Shown here piece after piece: positions 1-11,322 of a DNA stretch of 39,039 nucleotides. The notes below the pieces were generated by a model. It was given only the letters and a program-made list of their open reading frames with translations. It had not been told where the DNA came from and did no database searches. This DNA is from Ruminiclostridium sp. (GTDB lineage Bacteria; Bacillota; Clostridia; Oscillospirales; Ruminococcaceae). The stretch's first letter is position 1. Each line of letters opens with the position of its first letter. Location: contig JAEEJW010000083.1 of the NCBI GenBank assembly GCA_016282095.1, positions 1 through 39,039 on the forward strand, in the 5' to 3' direction. A program made the position numbers and the translations under genes.

Positions 1-2
1 AG

Positions 3-191
3 GAACTCGCTTCGATCTCACAGCGCCTTGTGGTCGCCAAGTACCTCACCGAGGACAAGGTGTATGCGGACATCGTTGAGATAACCAGCGCCAGCACCGC
101 TACGATAAGCCGTGTCAACCGTACTCTCCAGACAGGCAAGGACGGTTACAGCAAGGTATTCGAGCGCCTCAAGGAACAGGGCGATATGTAA
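3..191 (+). CDS. YerC/YecD-family TrpR-related protein, C-terminal part (5' truncated by window edge)
   Basis: Open frame from base 3 to TAA 189-191, translating ELASISQRLVVAKYLTEDKVYADIVEITSASTATISRVNRTLQTGKDGYSKVFERLKEQGDM; TrpR-like helix-turn-helix with the 'STATISRVNR' motif. Confidence 0.8.
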   Translation, partial: ELASISQRLVVAKYLTEDKVYADIVEITSASTATISRVNRTLQTGKDGYSKVFERLKEQGDM

Positions 192-952
192 TGAGTTACG
201 ACGCTTTCGCAAAATACTATGACGTACTTACAGAGAATATAGACTATGATGAGCTTGCCGCGTATTACGACAAGCTCAATCTGCGGTATGGCGGAAAACG
301 CGGCATACTGCTGGACCTCGCCTGCGGCACAGGCAGTATGTCGGTACGCTTCGCGGAAATGGGCTACGACGTTATAGGCACCGACGCTTCCCCGGAGATG
401 CTGGACATAGCTCTGTCCAAACAGCACGAAGGCATACAGTATCTCTGCCAGGATATGACGGAGCTGGATATGTTCGGCACCTTAGACACCGTGGTATGCG
501 CTCTCGACAGTCTCAACCATCTTGCGGACGCCGACGAACTGCGCACCGTGATAGAACGTGTATCGCTTTTCTGCGACAAAGGCGCCGTGTTCATCTTCGA
601 TGTGAACACACCGTACAAACACGAACATATACTTGCGGACAGTACCTTCGTCTATGAGACCGACGACGTTTTCTGTGTATGGGAGAACGAATACCTGGGC
701 AGCGGTGTCACAGATATTACCCTTGATTTCTTTGAGCGCGACGGCGATCTGTACAGACGCAGCTCCGACAGCTTCACGGAGACCGCCTTTCCGCGCGGAC
801 TGATAGAAGAAATGCTCACAGACGCAGGCTTCGAGCTCTGCGCCGTGCTGGAATACCCGACGGAGAACGAGCCCTCGGAGATCTGCGAGAAGCTTACCTT
901 CGTGGCAAGAATGAACGAACCGAAAAACAGGATATTTGAAGGAGATAATTGA
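191..952 (+). CDS. class I SAM-dependent methyltransferase
   Basis: ORF track 253 aa; motif I LLDLACGTGSMSVRFAEMGYDVIGTDASPEML; ATG overlaps preceding stop by 1 nt. Confidence 0.88.
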   Translation: MSYDAFAKYYDVLTENIDYDELAAYYDKLNLRYGGKRGILLDLACGTGSMSVRFAEMGYDVIGTDASPEMLDIALSKQHEGIQYLCQDMTELDMFGTLDTVVCALDSLNHLADADELRTVIERVSLFCDKGAVFIFDVNTPYKHEHILADSTFVYETDDVFCVWENEYLGSGVTDITLDFFERDGDLYRRSSDSFTETAFPRGLIEEMLTDAGFELCAVLEYPTENEPSEICEKLTFVARMNEPKNRIFEGDN

Positions 953-1837
953 TTGGGAAAGATAGTACGCGCGTTATCTGCGGACGGCAGCGTCCTCTGC
1001 TCTGCCATTGATTCCACGGATATCGCGAATGAGATATTCAGACTTCACAAGACCACACCGGTCGCGACTGCGGCACTCGGAAGACTCGCAACAGCCGGCT
1101 CGATCATGGGCGCTATGCTCAAAGCCGAGGATGACCGCCTCACCCTGCGCATGAACGGGAACGGCCCCGCCGGCAACATAGTCGTAGCGGCTGATTACAT
1201 GGGAAATGTCAAATGCTATGCAGACAATGTGAACGTTGACCTGCCGCTCAAACCTAACGGCAAGCTCGATGTGTCGGGCTACGTCGGAACGGACGGCTTC
1301 CTCGGCGTAATCAAGGATCTCGGCCTGAAAGAGCCCTATGCAACGCAGGTTCCGATAGTCTCCGGTGAGATAGCAGAAGACATAACCAGCTACTACGCCA
1401 TAAGCGAGCAGATACCCACAGTATGCGCACTTGGTGTGCTTGTTGACAGGGACTGGTCTGTAAAGCACGCGGGCGGATACCTGATACAGCTTGTTCCGCC
1501 GATCAACGAAAAGGCGATAGATTTCATCGAGAACAACATAAAAAATATGCAGAGCATGACCGAGATGCTTGCCGCCGGAAAAACTCCGGAGGAGATCGCG
1601 CTCATGGGGCTTGAAGGGCTCAACGGCGAAATTCTCGACTCCTGGGAATGTCAGTATTACTGCAATTGCAGCCGTGAGCGCACCGAACAGATACTTATGA
1701 GCCTCGGCCGCGATGAGCTGGCAAGACTCGCTGACGAGCAGGAAGAAACAGAGGTCTGCTGCCACTTCTGTGACAAGAAGTACAGTTTCACGCGTGACGA
1801 GCTGAAGAAACTGCTGATCGAGGGAGACAAAGAATGA
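953..1837 (+). CDS. hslO: Hsp33 family redox-regulated molecular chaperone
   Basis: 294 aa, TTG start after AAGGAG; C-terminal redox-switch cysteines (CQYYCNCS ... CCHFC) typical of Hsp33. Confidence 0.93.
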   Translation: MGKIVRALSADGSVLCSAIDSTDIANEIFRLHKTTPVATAALGRLATAGSIMGAMLKAEDDRLTLRMNGNGPAGNIVVAADYMGNVKCYADNVNVDLPLKPNGKLDVSGYVGTDGFLGVIKDLGLKEPYATQVPIVSGEIAEDITSYYAISEQIPTVCALGVLVDRDWSVKHAGGYLIQLVPPINEKAIDFIENNIKNMQSMTEMLAAGKTPEEIALMGLEGLNGEILDSWECQYYCNCSRERTEQILMSLGRDELARLADEQEETEVCCHFCDKKYSFTRDELKKLLIEGDKE

Positions 1838-2648
1838 AGCTGTTCAGGAATATTATTAAAAATGATATCCGTCTGCCGCTTGTTATCATCACGGCTATGT
1901 TTGTCGGCATTGCAGCGCATGGACAGGCACTTTTCAACAAATTTTCCTTTCAGGACGATATAAGCGCTTTCAATTCACTGGGCTCGACGTACGAATCCGG
2001 GCGCTGGTTCCTCGGTGTACTCGATACCGCCGTGAATATCCTTTTCGGTATGCGTCCTTACAGTCTGCCCTGCTTCTGCCGGTAGCCTGTAACCTTATCT
2101 GCATAATGGCTGACCGCCCCGAAACCCGTATGCTTTACGGTCAGCTCATGGTTTTCGTACCTGCCGCATATTTTACAGACAGAGCCGTTCTGTCAGAGTC
2201 AAAGCAAAATGAGATCATTACCCGTACCGGCGCAGTCCTGGCCGCGGTATTCATTATTACAGGAATAAGATATGACAATATCTGCTATTTAAAAGCACTG
2301 ACCGTACAGCAGTCCTTTATCTCCTACTGCAATGCTCTGATCGCGGGCATAAAGAACACGGAAGGATACAGGGACGAAATGCCGGTCGTTTATATAAACA
2401 GCCAATTCAAGCGGGACAATACCGTCCCGACACTGTATGACGATCTGTGGACCGGTCCGTATATGGAACTCAATGATATGATAAACACCAATTCATGGGA
2501 AGGTTTTATGAAAAGATGGTGCGGCTTTGCCCCCAAACGCGGTGACAATGCAGCGTTTGCCGAGCGTGCCGAAGTACTTGAGATGCCTTATTACCCGGAC
2601 TACGGTTCCATAAAGGTGATCGACGGCACTCTCATAGTAAGGTTCTGA
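1834..2648 (+). pseudogene. Remnant of a GtrII-like glucosyltransferase-domain membrane protein (N-terminal and C-terminal pieces in separate ORFs)
   Basis: ORF 1834-2085 (MKLFRNIIKNDIRLPLVIITAMFVGIAAHGQALFNKFSFQDDISAFNSLGSTYESGRWFLGVL) resembles the N-terminus and ORF 2106-2648 the C-terminus of GtrII-like proteins; the central transmembrane region is missing and a stop separates the pieces. Confidence 0.65.
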
Positions 2649-2662
2649 CAGGAGGCACAGGA

Positions 2663-3013
2663 ATGATATTTACCGGCATCGGCAGGACCTTCTCCACTGT
2701 CGGAGAAAAGCAGTATGAAACGATAGGCGCATTCTGGGACGAACTTGCCGCGAAGTATGGCAGAGCAGAACTGCGCGGCCTCGGCTGGGGCTGGACGGAC
2801 ACGGAGATACGGTATGCCATTGGCTTGAAAAGCGGCACGATACCCGGCGCGGATACGGAAATAACGCTCCCGGACGAAGGCTGGGTCACCGTGACCGGCA
2901 GAACAGAGGATCTCGGCGGGATATACCGCGGGATCTATATGACCGGCAGGCTGAGATACGAGATCGAAATGTTCGATGACAACGGGAACTGCCGTGTGAT
3001 GTATATAAGGTGA
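2663..3013 (+). CDS. GyrI-like/AraC effector-binding-domain-like small protein
   Basis: 116 aa; 'ETIGAFWDELAAKYGRAELRGLGWGW' and 'IRYAIGLK' resemble GyrI-like effector-binding domains; preceded by AGGAGG. Confidence 0.55.
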   Translation: MIFTGIGRTFSTVGEKQYETIGAFWDELAAKYGRAELRGLGWGWTDTEIRYAIGLKSGTIPGADTEITLPDEGWVTVTGRTEDLGGIYRGIYMTGRLRYEIEMFDDNGNCRVMYIR

Positions 3014-3015
3014 AT

Positions 3016-4050
3016 ATGGAAAAAGCAATACTGAAAAGTGATTTTTACTACGACCTTCCGCAGGAGCTGATAGCGCAGACTCCGCTGGAGCCGCGCGACA
3101 GTTCGCGGCTTATGAAGATAGACCGTGAAAGCGGAACAGTTACTCACGCTCATTTCTATGAACTCGCGGAGTACCTGCGCCCGGGCGATCTGCTGGTAAT
3201 GAACGACTCCAAAGTCTTCCCCGCCCGCATTATCGGTGTAAAGGAAGAGACAGGAGTTATATGTGAGTTCCTGCTGCTGGAACAGCACAGCAGCGATACG
3301 TGGGAGGCTATAGTCCGCCCCGGACGCCGCTTGAAAAGCGGAGCACGGGTGAAATTCTCGGACGAACTCACCGGTGAGGTGCGGGAAGTGCTTCCCGACG
3401 GCAATCGTATCGTGAAGTTTGAGTACGACGGGGTGTTCTTCGATATCCTCGACCGCATAGGCCAGATGCCGCTGCCGCCCTACATCACGGAAAAGCTGAA
3501 AAACAAGGACAGATACAACACGATATACTGCCGCGAGACAGGTTCTGCGGCGGCTCCGACGGCAGGACTGCATTTCACGGACAGGGTGTTTGAGTCTGTA
3601 CGCGCTAAAGGCGCAGATACTGCATTCGTGACGCTGCACGTCGGGCTCGGAACGTTTCGTCCTGTCAAGGAAGAAAACATCCTCGATCACAAGATGCATG
3701 TTGAACACTTCACAATACCGCAGATCACCGCAGACAAGATCGCGGAGCACAGGAAGAACGGCGGACGGGTGATAGCGGTAGGCACCACCAGCTGCCGGAC
3801 GCTGGAAGCCTGCGCGCAGAAGTACGGCGAAGTGCGCGCCTGCTCCGAGAGCACCGGAATCTTCATCTACCCCGGCTATGAGTTCAGGGTGATCGATGGG
3901 CTGATAACAAACTTCCATCTGCCGGAAAGTACGCTGATAATGCTTGTAAGCGCGTTTATGGGCAGGGAAAAGACACTGGCCGCTTATCGTGAAGCCATAA
4001 ATGAAAGATACCGCTTCTTCTCCTTCGGCGACAGTATGTTTATTTCCTGA
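3016..4050 (+). CDS. queA: S-adenosylmethionine:tRNA ribosyltransferase-isomerase
   Basis: FYYDLPQELIAQTPLEPRDSSRLM and GLHFT motifs; ORF track extends to GTG 3010 but ATG 3016 fits the AAGG ribosome-binding site better. Confidence 0.95.
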   Translation: MEKAILKSDFYYDLPQELIAQTPLEPRDSSRLMKIDRESGTVTHAHFYELAEYLRPGDLLVMNDSKVFPARIIGVKEETGVICEFLLLEQHSSDTWEAIVRPGRRLKSGARVKFSDELTGEVREVLPDGNRIVKFEYDGVFFDILDRIGQMPLPPYITEKLKNKDRYNTIYCRETGSAAAPTAGLHFTDRVFESVRAKGADTAFVTLHVGLGTFRPVKEENILDHKMHVEHFTIPQITADKIAEHRKNGGRVIAVGTTSCRTLEACAQKYGEVRACSESTGIFIYPGYEFRVIDGLITNFHLPESTLIMLVSAFMGREKTLAAYREAINERYRFFSFGDSMFIS

Positions 4051-4137
4051 AAGCCGGTACGCCGCCCGGTTATACGGTACAACCCATGAAAGAACTACGG
4101 TCTGCGGGTCAGGCCTCATAACAGAAAGATTTAAAAT

Positions 4138-4689
4138 ATGCTATATATAATGCGACACGGAAGGACCGACTGGAACGAACGCCGCAAAATGCAGGGCCGC
4201 ACCGATATCCCGCTGAACGACGAGGGAAGAAAAATGGCGGCAGAAGCGGCAGAGGAATATAAAAACGTACATTTCGATATCTGCTTCTGCTCACCGCTGA
4301 TACGCGCCGCAGAGACCGCGGAGATCTTCCTGAAAAACAGGGATATCCCCATTGTCAAAGATGACAGGCTCGTCGAAATGAGCTTCGGTGAGTACGAAGG
4401 CCTCGAAAACAGCTTCGATATCCCCGGCTGCCCGATAAATACACTGTTCCATACACCCGAGAAATATACGGATCCGCCCGGCGGCGCGGAAAGCTTCGGG
4501 GAGCTTTTTGAAAGAACGGGAGCTTTCCTGGAAGAGAAAGTATATCCGCTACTGGACGAAGGAAAAGATGTGCTGATAATAGGTCACGGCGCCATGAACT
4601 GCAGCATCGTGTGCCAGGTGAAGAACATCCCGCTGAAAGATTTCTGGAGCGCCGGTATAGATAACTGTAAATTAATGAAACTTATATGA
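4138..4689 (+). CDS. histidine phosphatase family protein (phosphoglycerate-mutase-like)
   Basis: N-terminal LYIMRHGRTDWNERRKMQGRTDIPLNDEGR and later GHGAMNC; 183 aa. Confidence 0.92.
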   Translation: MLYIMRHGRTDWNERRKMQGRTDIPLNDEGRKMAAEAAEEYKNVHFDICFCSPLIRAAETAEIFLKNRDIPIVKDDRLVEMSFGEYEGLENSFDIPGCPINTLFHTPEKYTDPPGGAESFGELFERTGAFLEEKVYPLLDEGKDVLIIGHGAMNCSIVCQVKNIPLKDFWSAGIDNCKLMKLI

Positions 4690-4704
4690 AAAGGAGACAG
4701 AACA

Positions 4705-6109
<1,405 letters not shown>

Positions 6110-6142
6110 ATATACAGACCTGCACTGTCACTTTTGTCAGAA

Positions 6143-6175
6143 ACGGGGAGGTACTTTGTGCTTCCCCGGTTTTTA
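6143..6175 (+). terminator. rho-independent terminator after tgt
   Basis: ACGGGGAGG-TACTTTGTG-CTTCCCCGGT hairpin followed by TTTTT. Confidence 0.7.
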
Positions 6176-6292
6176 ATACTGTTTTTTCTGAAAAACGTTT
6201 ATTGGTTCTCCAAAAAACGCCATATTAATTGTAACAAATTACAATTTTCGATGTTGAAATACAGCACAATTCATATTTTTTCACTAAACCTA

Positions 6293-6321
6293 TTGCAACA
6301 ATTGGCAGAATGTGCTATAAT
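6293..6321 (+). promoter_or_regulatory. sigma-70-type promoter upstream of glgB
   Basis: TTGCAA (6293-6298), 17-nt spacer, TATAAT (6316-6321). Confidence 0.6.
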
Positions 6322-6414
6322 ATTTTCATAATAATAGGTATATTAGTGAAAGTTGCTTACAACAGCCTGACTTCTCATGAGTCTGTACCTTAAAAGCGAA
6401 AGGAGTTTTTTGCC

Positions 6415-8670
6415 ATGGGATACGAATTACCTGAGGAATATAAACTTCCTCTGCACCTTTTCCATGAGGGCAACATAACGAGAGGCTATGATTTCTTCGG
6501 CTCTCATTTCACCGAGAAGGATAAGAAAAAAGGCGTCATTTTCAGAGTATGGGCGCCCCATGCAGCAAGCGTAAGCGTTGTCGGCGACTTCAATAAATGG
6601 GATCGTTATGCGAATCAGATGAACAAGCTCGGCGATGACGGCATCTGGGAACTCTTTATTCCCGGACTCAAGCAGTACGATGCCTACAAATACAGCATAG
6701 AGAGCAGCTACGGTCAGGTACGCCTGAAGGCCGATCCCTACGGCTTCCACATGGAGACCAGACCCAATACCGCCACAAAGATATACGATATCGGCGGCTA
6801 CAAATGGAAAGACCAGAAGTGGCTCGATGCCCGCGCAAACAAGAACGTCTATGAATCCCCCATGAATATCTACGAGGTTCATCTCAATTCATGGCAGCAC
6901 AAGAATTCAGAGGACGAGCTGTTCAACTACATGGAATGCGCCAAGGAGCTCGTTCCCTATGTGAAGAAGCTCGGCTACACCCACATTGAGATGATGCCGG
7001 TGGCGGAATTCCCGTTTGACGGTTCGTGGGGATATCAGGGCATAGGATATTACGCACCGACCTCGCGCTTCGGCACGCCTCACGACTTCATGCAGTTCAT
7101 CGACTACTGCCACCAGCACGATATCGGCGTTATCCTCGACTGGGTACCCGCTCACTTTCCCAAGGACGCGGCCGGGCTTTATGAGTTCGACGGCGAGTGC
7201 TGCTACGAGTATTCCGATCCGCTGAAAATGGAGCACAGGAACTGGGGCACACGAGTGTTCGACTGGGGCAAGCCCGAAGTACAGAGTTTCCTAATCTCCA
7301 ACGCGACTTACTGGTTCGACAAATACCACATCGACGGCCTGCGTGTTGACGCGGTTGCTTCGATGCTCTACCTCGACTACGACAGGAAGGAATGGAGACC
7401 CAACTGCTACGGCGGCAACGAGAACCTCGAAGCAGTGGCGTTCTTCAAGAAGCTCAATTCCTCGCTGTTCGGCGAATTCAGCAATATTCTGATGATCGCG
7501 GAGGAGTCCACGGCATGGCCTATGGTCACAAAGCCTGCGGACGTGGGAGGCCTCGGCTTCAATTTCAAGTGGAACATGGGCTGGATGAACGATATGCTCG
7601 CTTATATGTCCATGAACCCCGAATGGAGACACGACCACCACAACCTTGTGACATTCTCGTTCTATTACGCTTTCTCCGAGAACTATATCCTGCCGATCTC
7701 CCACGACGAGGTCGTTCACGGAAAGTGCTCGATGCTCGACAAGATGAGCGGTCCGCGTGACCTGCGTTTCGCGTCATTCCGCACCTTCCTCGGATATATG
7801 ATGGCTCACCCCGGCAAGAAGCTGATGTTCATGGGTCAGGAGTTCGCACAGTTCAAGGAATGGAACTACAAGACCGGCCTCGACTGGGATGTTCTGGAAT
7901 TCGACGAGCACCGGAAGATCTGGGAATATGAGCAGGCGCTCAACAAGTTCTACCTCGACAACAACGAGCTGTGGGAAGTGGACAACGACTGGACAGGCTT
8001 CAAGTGGATCGTCAGTGACGACAACGAAAACAGCGTCATCGTATTCCGCCGTTTCAACAAGAAGGGCGACGAGCTTATCTGCGTATTCAACTTCCAGCCG
8101 AAATACCACGAATGCTACAGTTTCGGTGTACCGTTCTACGGCGATTATCAGGAGGTGTTCTCCTCCGAGGATATCGGTGCTCCGACACATAACGGCACCG
8201 TAAGCTCACGCCGGGAGGATATGCACGGCGAGAAATTCGCGATCTCCATAAAGATCGCCCCGATGTCGGCCATGTTCTTCCGCTGCATCAAGAAAAAGGA
8301 CTATGAAGCCGAGCTCGCAGTGATAAAGGCCAAGGAAGAAAAAGCTGCCAAGAAGCGTGAAGCCGCCGAAAAGCGCGACGAGAAGAAGCGCATCGCAGAG
8401 GAAGCCGCAAGAGCTGCCGCTGTCGCAAAGAAAGCTGCCGAGGACGCTCTGAAGGCTGCCGAAGAGGCTGCCCGCTTCGCCGAACAGACTGCAAAAGAAG
8501 CCGAGGAAGCGGCAAAAGAGGATGCGGCTCCGAAGAAGCGCAAAACTGCGGCTCCCAGGACGGAAAAGACTGCTTCCGCAAAGAAAGCATCGGCTGAAAA
8601 AACTGCCGCGAAGAAAGAGACCGCCGCTGATGAAGCGCCGAAGAAGCGCGGCAGAAAATCCAAAGCATAA
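6415..8670 (+). CDS. glgB: 1,4-alpha-glucan branching enzyme with long Ala/Lys/Glu-rich C-terminal tail
   Basis: 751 aa; GH13 motifs (DWVPAHFPKD, GLRVDAVASMLYLDY, EEST, SHDEVVHGK); low-complexity tail after about residue 626. Confidence 0.96.
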   Translation: MGYELPEEYKLPLHLFHEGNITRGYDFFGSHFTEKDKKKGVIFRVWAPHAASVSVVGDFNKWDRYANQMNKLGDDGIWELFIPGLKQYDAYKYSIESSYGQVRLKADPYGFHMETRPNTATKIYDIGGYKWKDQKWLDARANKNVYESPMNIYEVHLNSWQHKNSEDELFNYMECAKELVPYVKKLGYTHIEMMPVAEFPFDGSWGYQGIGYYAPTSRFGTPHDFMQFIDYCHQHDIGVILDWVPAHFPKDAAGLYEFDGECCYEYSDPLKMEHRNWGTRVFDWGKPEVQSFLISNATYWFDKYHIDGLRVDAVASMLYLDYDRKEWRPNCYGGNENLEAVAFFKKLNSSLFGEFSNILMIAEESTAWPMVTKPADVGGLGFNFKWNMGWMNDMLAYMSMNPEWRHDHHNLVTFSFYYAFSENYILPISHDEVVHGKCSMLDKMSGPRDLRFASFRTFLGYMMAHPGKKLMFMGQEFAQFKEWNYKTGLDWDVLEFDEHRKIWEYEQALNKFYLDNNELWEVDNDWTGFKWIVSDDNENSVIVFRRFNKKGDELICVFNFQPKYHECYSFGVPFYGDYQEVFSSEDIGAPTHNGTVSSRREDMHGEKFAISIKIAPMSAMFFRCIKKKDYEAELAVIKAKEEKAAKKREAAEKRDEKKRIAEEAARAAAVAKKAAEDALKAAEEAARFAEQTAKEAEEAAKEDAAPKKRKTAAPRTEKTASAKKASAEKTAAKKETAADEAPKKRGRKSKA
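8290..8667 (+). other. Low-complexity Ala/Lys/Glu-rich region encoding the GlgB C-terminal tail
   Basis: KKKDYEAELAVIKAKEEKAAKKREAAEKRDEKKRIAEEAARAAAVAKKAAEDALKAAEEAARFAEQTAKEAEEAAKEDAAPKKRKTAAPRTEKTASAKKASAEKTAAKKETAADEAPKKRGRKSKA. Confidence 0.95.
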
Positions 8671-8711
8671 TATTTAAGTATCTCAAATAAATATACCGGA
8701 GGATAAATTCT

Positions 8712-9917
8712 ATGAATCATGTAAAAAAAGAATGCGTTGCTATGCTGCTTGCGGGCGGTCAGGGCAGCAGACTGTACGCGCTGACCCAGAATATGGCAAA
8801 GCCTGCCGTTCCTTACGGCGGTAAGTACAGGATCATCGATTTCCCGCTGTCAAACTGCGTAAATTCGGGAATAGATACCGTCGGCGTTCTTACACAGTAT
8901 CAGCCGCTGGTGCTCAACGAGTACATCGGCAACGGCCACCCGTGGGGACTCGACCGCGTTCACGGCGGAGTTCATGTTCTGCCGCCCTATGAGACAGCTT
9001 CCGGAAAGTCGTGGTACACCGGTACTGCAAACGCTATCTACCAGAACATCAGCTTCATCGACAGATACAGCCCCGAGTACGTTGCAGTTCTCTCCGGCGA
9101 CCACATCTATAAGATGGACTACGCGAAGATGCTGGACTTCCACAAGAAGAAAAAGGCTGAGGCTACTATCGCAGTACTTGAGGTTCCGTGGGAAGAAGCT
9201 TCCCGCTTCGGCATCATGACCGCCGACGAGGACGGTACGATCACGGAGTTCGCGGAGAAGCCGAAAGAGCCGAAATCCAACCTCGCTTCCATGGGCGTTT
9301 ACATCTTCACATGGGCTACCCTTAAACGCCACCTCATTGCCAATGAGAACGACGAGGGCGCGACCAAGGACTTCGGAAAGAACATCATACCCGCTATGCT
9401 CGACGAAGGCAGCAAGCTCGTTGCTTACCACTTTGACGCTTACTGGAAGGATGTCGGAACTATCGACAGCCTCTGGGAAGCAAATATGGACTGCCTCGAC
9501 CCGAACGTACCGCTTGACCTCTATGATCCCAAGTGGAAGATATATTCGAGAAATCCCGTAATGCCTCCGCACTACGCAGGCCCGAACAGCAAGATCGAAA
9601 ACTCCATGGTAGCTGAAGGCTGCGACATCGAAGGCGAAACAGACTTCTCGATGCTGTTTGACGGCGTTGTGATCGAAGAAGGCGCTACGGTGCGATACAG
9701 CATCATCATGCCGAATACAGTAGTAAAGAAGGGCGCTGTCATCGAATATTCGATCGTCGGTGAGGAATGTGTGATCGGCGAAGGCGCTCATATCGGCGAA
9801 AGACCCGAAAATGTAGAAAACCGAGACGAATGGGGTGTCGCGGTAGTCGGAAACAAGATCAACATTTCCGCGAACCACGTTATCCCGCCCAAGGCTATGA
9901 TATCTCAGGATGAATGA
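8712..9917 (+). CDS. glgC: glucose-1-phosphate adenylyltransferase
   Basis: 401 aa; [42 protein letters not shown]. Confidence 0.96.
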   Translation: MNHVKKECVAMLLAGGQGSRLYALTQNMAKPAVPYGGKYRIIDFPLSNCVNSGIDTVGVLTQYQPLVLNEYIGNGHPWGLDRVHGGVHVLPPYETASGKSWYTGTANAIYQNISFIDRYSPEYVAVLSGDHIYKMDYAKMLDFHKKKKAEATIAVLEVPWEEASRFGIMTADEDGTITEFAEKPKEPKSNLASMGVYIFTWATLKRHLIANENDEGATKDFGKNIIPAMLDEGSKLVAYHFDAYWKDVGTIDSLWEANMDCLDPNVPLDLYDPKWKIYSRNPVMPPHYAGPNSKIENSMVAEGCDIEGETDFSMLFDGVVIEEGATVRYSIIMPNTVVKKGAVIEYSIVGEECVIGEGAHIGERPENVENRDEWGVAVVGNKINISANHVIPPKAMISQDE

Positions 9918-9953
9918 GAAAACTTAATATGAACCGAAAGGAAAAATACAACA

Positions 9954-11078
9954 ATGGCTAATATGTCTAATGTACTCGGTCTTATCTTCGCCAATATGCA
10001 TGACATGACGGTGACCGACCTCACCAAGAACCGCGCTATGGCTTCGGTGCCGTTCGGCGCAAGATACAGACTCATCGACTTCCCGCTCTCGAATATGGTA
10101 AACTCCGGTATCTCGACAGTGGGCATCGTAACAAAATCCAACTATCAGTCCCTGCTCGACCATGTCGGCTCCGGCGATGAATGGGATCTCTCCCGCAAGA
10201 ACGGCGGTCTGCACTTCCTCCCTCCCTACTCCAACGAGATCACGGGGCTTTACAGAGGCAGACTTGAAGCACTCGTAGGTGTCAAGAGCTTCATTTCCAA
10301 GTCCGACGCAGACTATGTTGTAATGTCCGACTGCGACTGCATCGCCAACCTCGATTTCAAGAAGCTCGTTGATTACCACGAGGAAAAGGGCGGCGATATA
10401 ACCGTAGTTTACGGCAAGAAGGAATTCACTCCCGAACAGACTAAAATGAGGACTATCCTCAAGGTGGACGACAACAACGAAGTTTATGATGTTCTTGTAC
10501 GTCCCGAGCTCACAGGCACACTTGACGCCAGCATGAACATATTCGTTATGTCGAAGGATTTCGTCCTCGAAATAATCAACAGCGCTGCAAGCCGCAACCT
10601 GTACAGCTTCGAGGTAGATGTGCTCCAGCACCGTCTCAAGGAATTCAAGGTCATCGGTTATGAGTTCACCGGCTATTATGCACAGATAGACGGCATACGC
10701 GCTTACTATCAGGCAAATATGGAGCTGATGAACAGAGACAACCGCAAGGCTCTCTTCAACTTTGACAACCCGATCTATACAAAGGTGCGTGACGAAGCTC
10801 CCGCAAAGTACGGTCTTGACGCCGCAGTAAAGAACAGCATGATCGCTGACGGCTGCATCGTTGAGGGTACAGTTGAAAACTCGGTTCTGTTCAGAGGCGT
10901 AAAGATCGGTAAGGGCGCCGTAGTCAAGAACTGCATACTCATGCAGGATACCGAAGTCGGTGACAAGTGCGAGCTCAATTATGTGATCTCCGACAAGAAC
11001 GTTACTATCGGAAATTACAGAAGCATCGGCGGCACCATCGACTATCCCGTATTTGTGAATAAGGGTTCGACAGTTTAA
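9954..11078 (+). CDS. glgD: glucose-1-phosphate adenylyltransferase regulatory-type subunit GlgD
   Basis: 374 aa; GlgC-like but with NVLGLIFANMHDMTVTDLTKNRAMASVPFGARYRLIDFPLSN; immediately downstream of glgC. Confidence 0.93.
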   Translation: MANMSNVLGLIFANMHDMTVTDLTKNRAMASVPFGARYRLIDFPLSNMVNSGISTVGIVTKSNYQSLLDHVGSGDEWDLSRKNGGLHFLPPYSNEITGLYRGRLEALVGVKSFISKSDADYVVMSDCDCIANLDFKKLVDYHEEKGGDITVVYGKKEFTPEQTKMRTILKVDDNNEVYDVLVRPELTGTLDASMNIFVMSKDFVLEIINSAASRNLYSFEVDVLQHRLKEFKVIGYEFTGYYAQIDGIRAYYQANMELMNRDNRKALFNFDNPIYTKVRDEAPAKYGLDAAVKNSMIADGCIVEGTVENSVLFRGVKIGKGAVVKNCILMQDTEVGDKCELNYVISDKNVTIGNYRSIGGTIDYPVFVNKGSTV

Positions 11079-11155
11079 GCGGCTGAGGACAAGATTAAAA
11101 TTCCACCCGACAGCCTCCCTTTAAAATGGTTGGTTCCTGAATTAAAAAACTCATA

Positions 11156-11195
11156 AAAAACTGCTCCTTCTGGCAATCAGGAGGAGCAGTTTTTC
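11156..11195 (+). terminator. rho-independent terminator after glgD
   Basis: AAAAACTGCTCCTTCT-GGCAATC-AGGAGGAGCAGTTTTT, near-perfect stem with T tract. Confidence 0.85.
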
Positions 11196-11272
11196 GGTAT
11201 TATCAGGCACGGGACCTTATCCGCCGATGCAGCATGAGATAGTTTCATTATATATTTTGTTTTCTTCGCCCG

Positions 11273-11301
11273 TTGCTTTTTTACGCTTTATATGTTATAA
11301 T
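11273..11301 (+). promoter_or_regulatory. sigma-70-type promoter upstream of the ydcF-like gene
   Basis: TTGCTT (11273-11278), 17-nt spacer, TATAAT (11296-11301). Confidence 0.55.
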
Positions 11302-11322
11302 ATATCCGCAGGAGGTGAGAAC

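Noticed and set aside
2935-4119. 394-aa minus-strand ORF antisense to queA
   Set aside because: queA is clear on the plus strand; the antisense translation shows no motifs.
8288-8720. Minus-strand ORFs rich in Ser/Ala/Phe over the GlgB tail
   Set aside because: Antisense reading of a low-complexity Ala/Lys coding stretch, not an independent gene.
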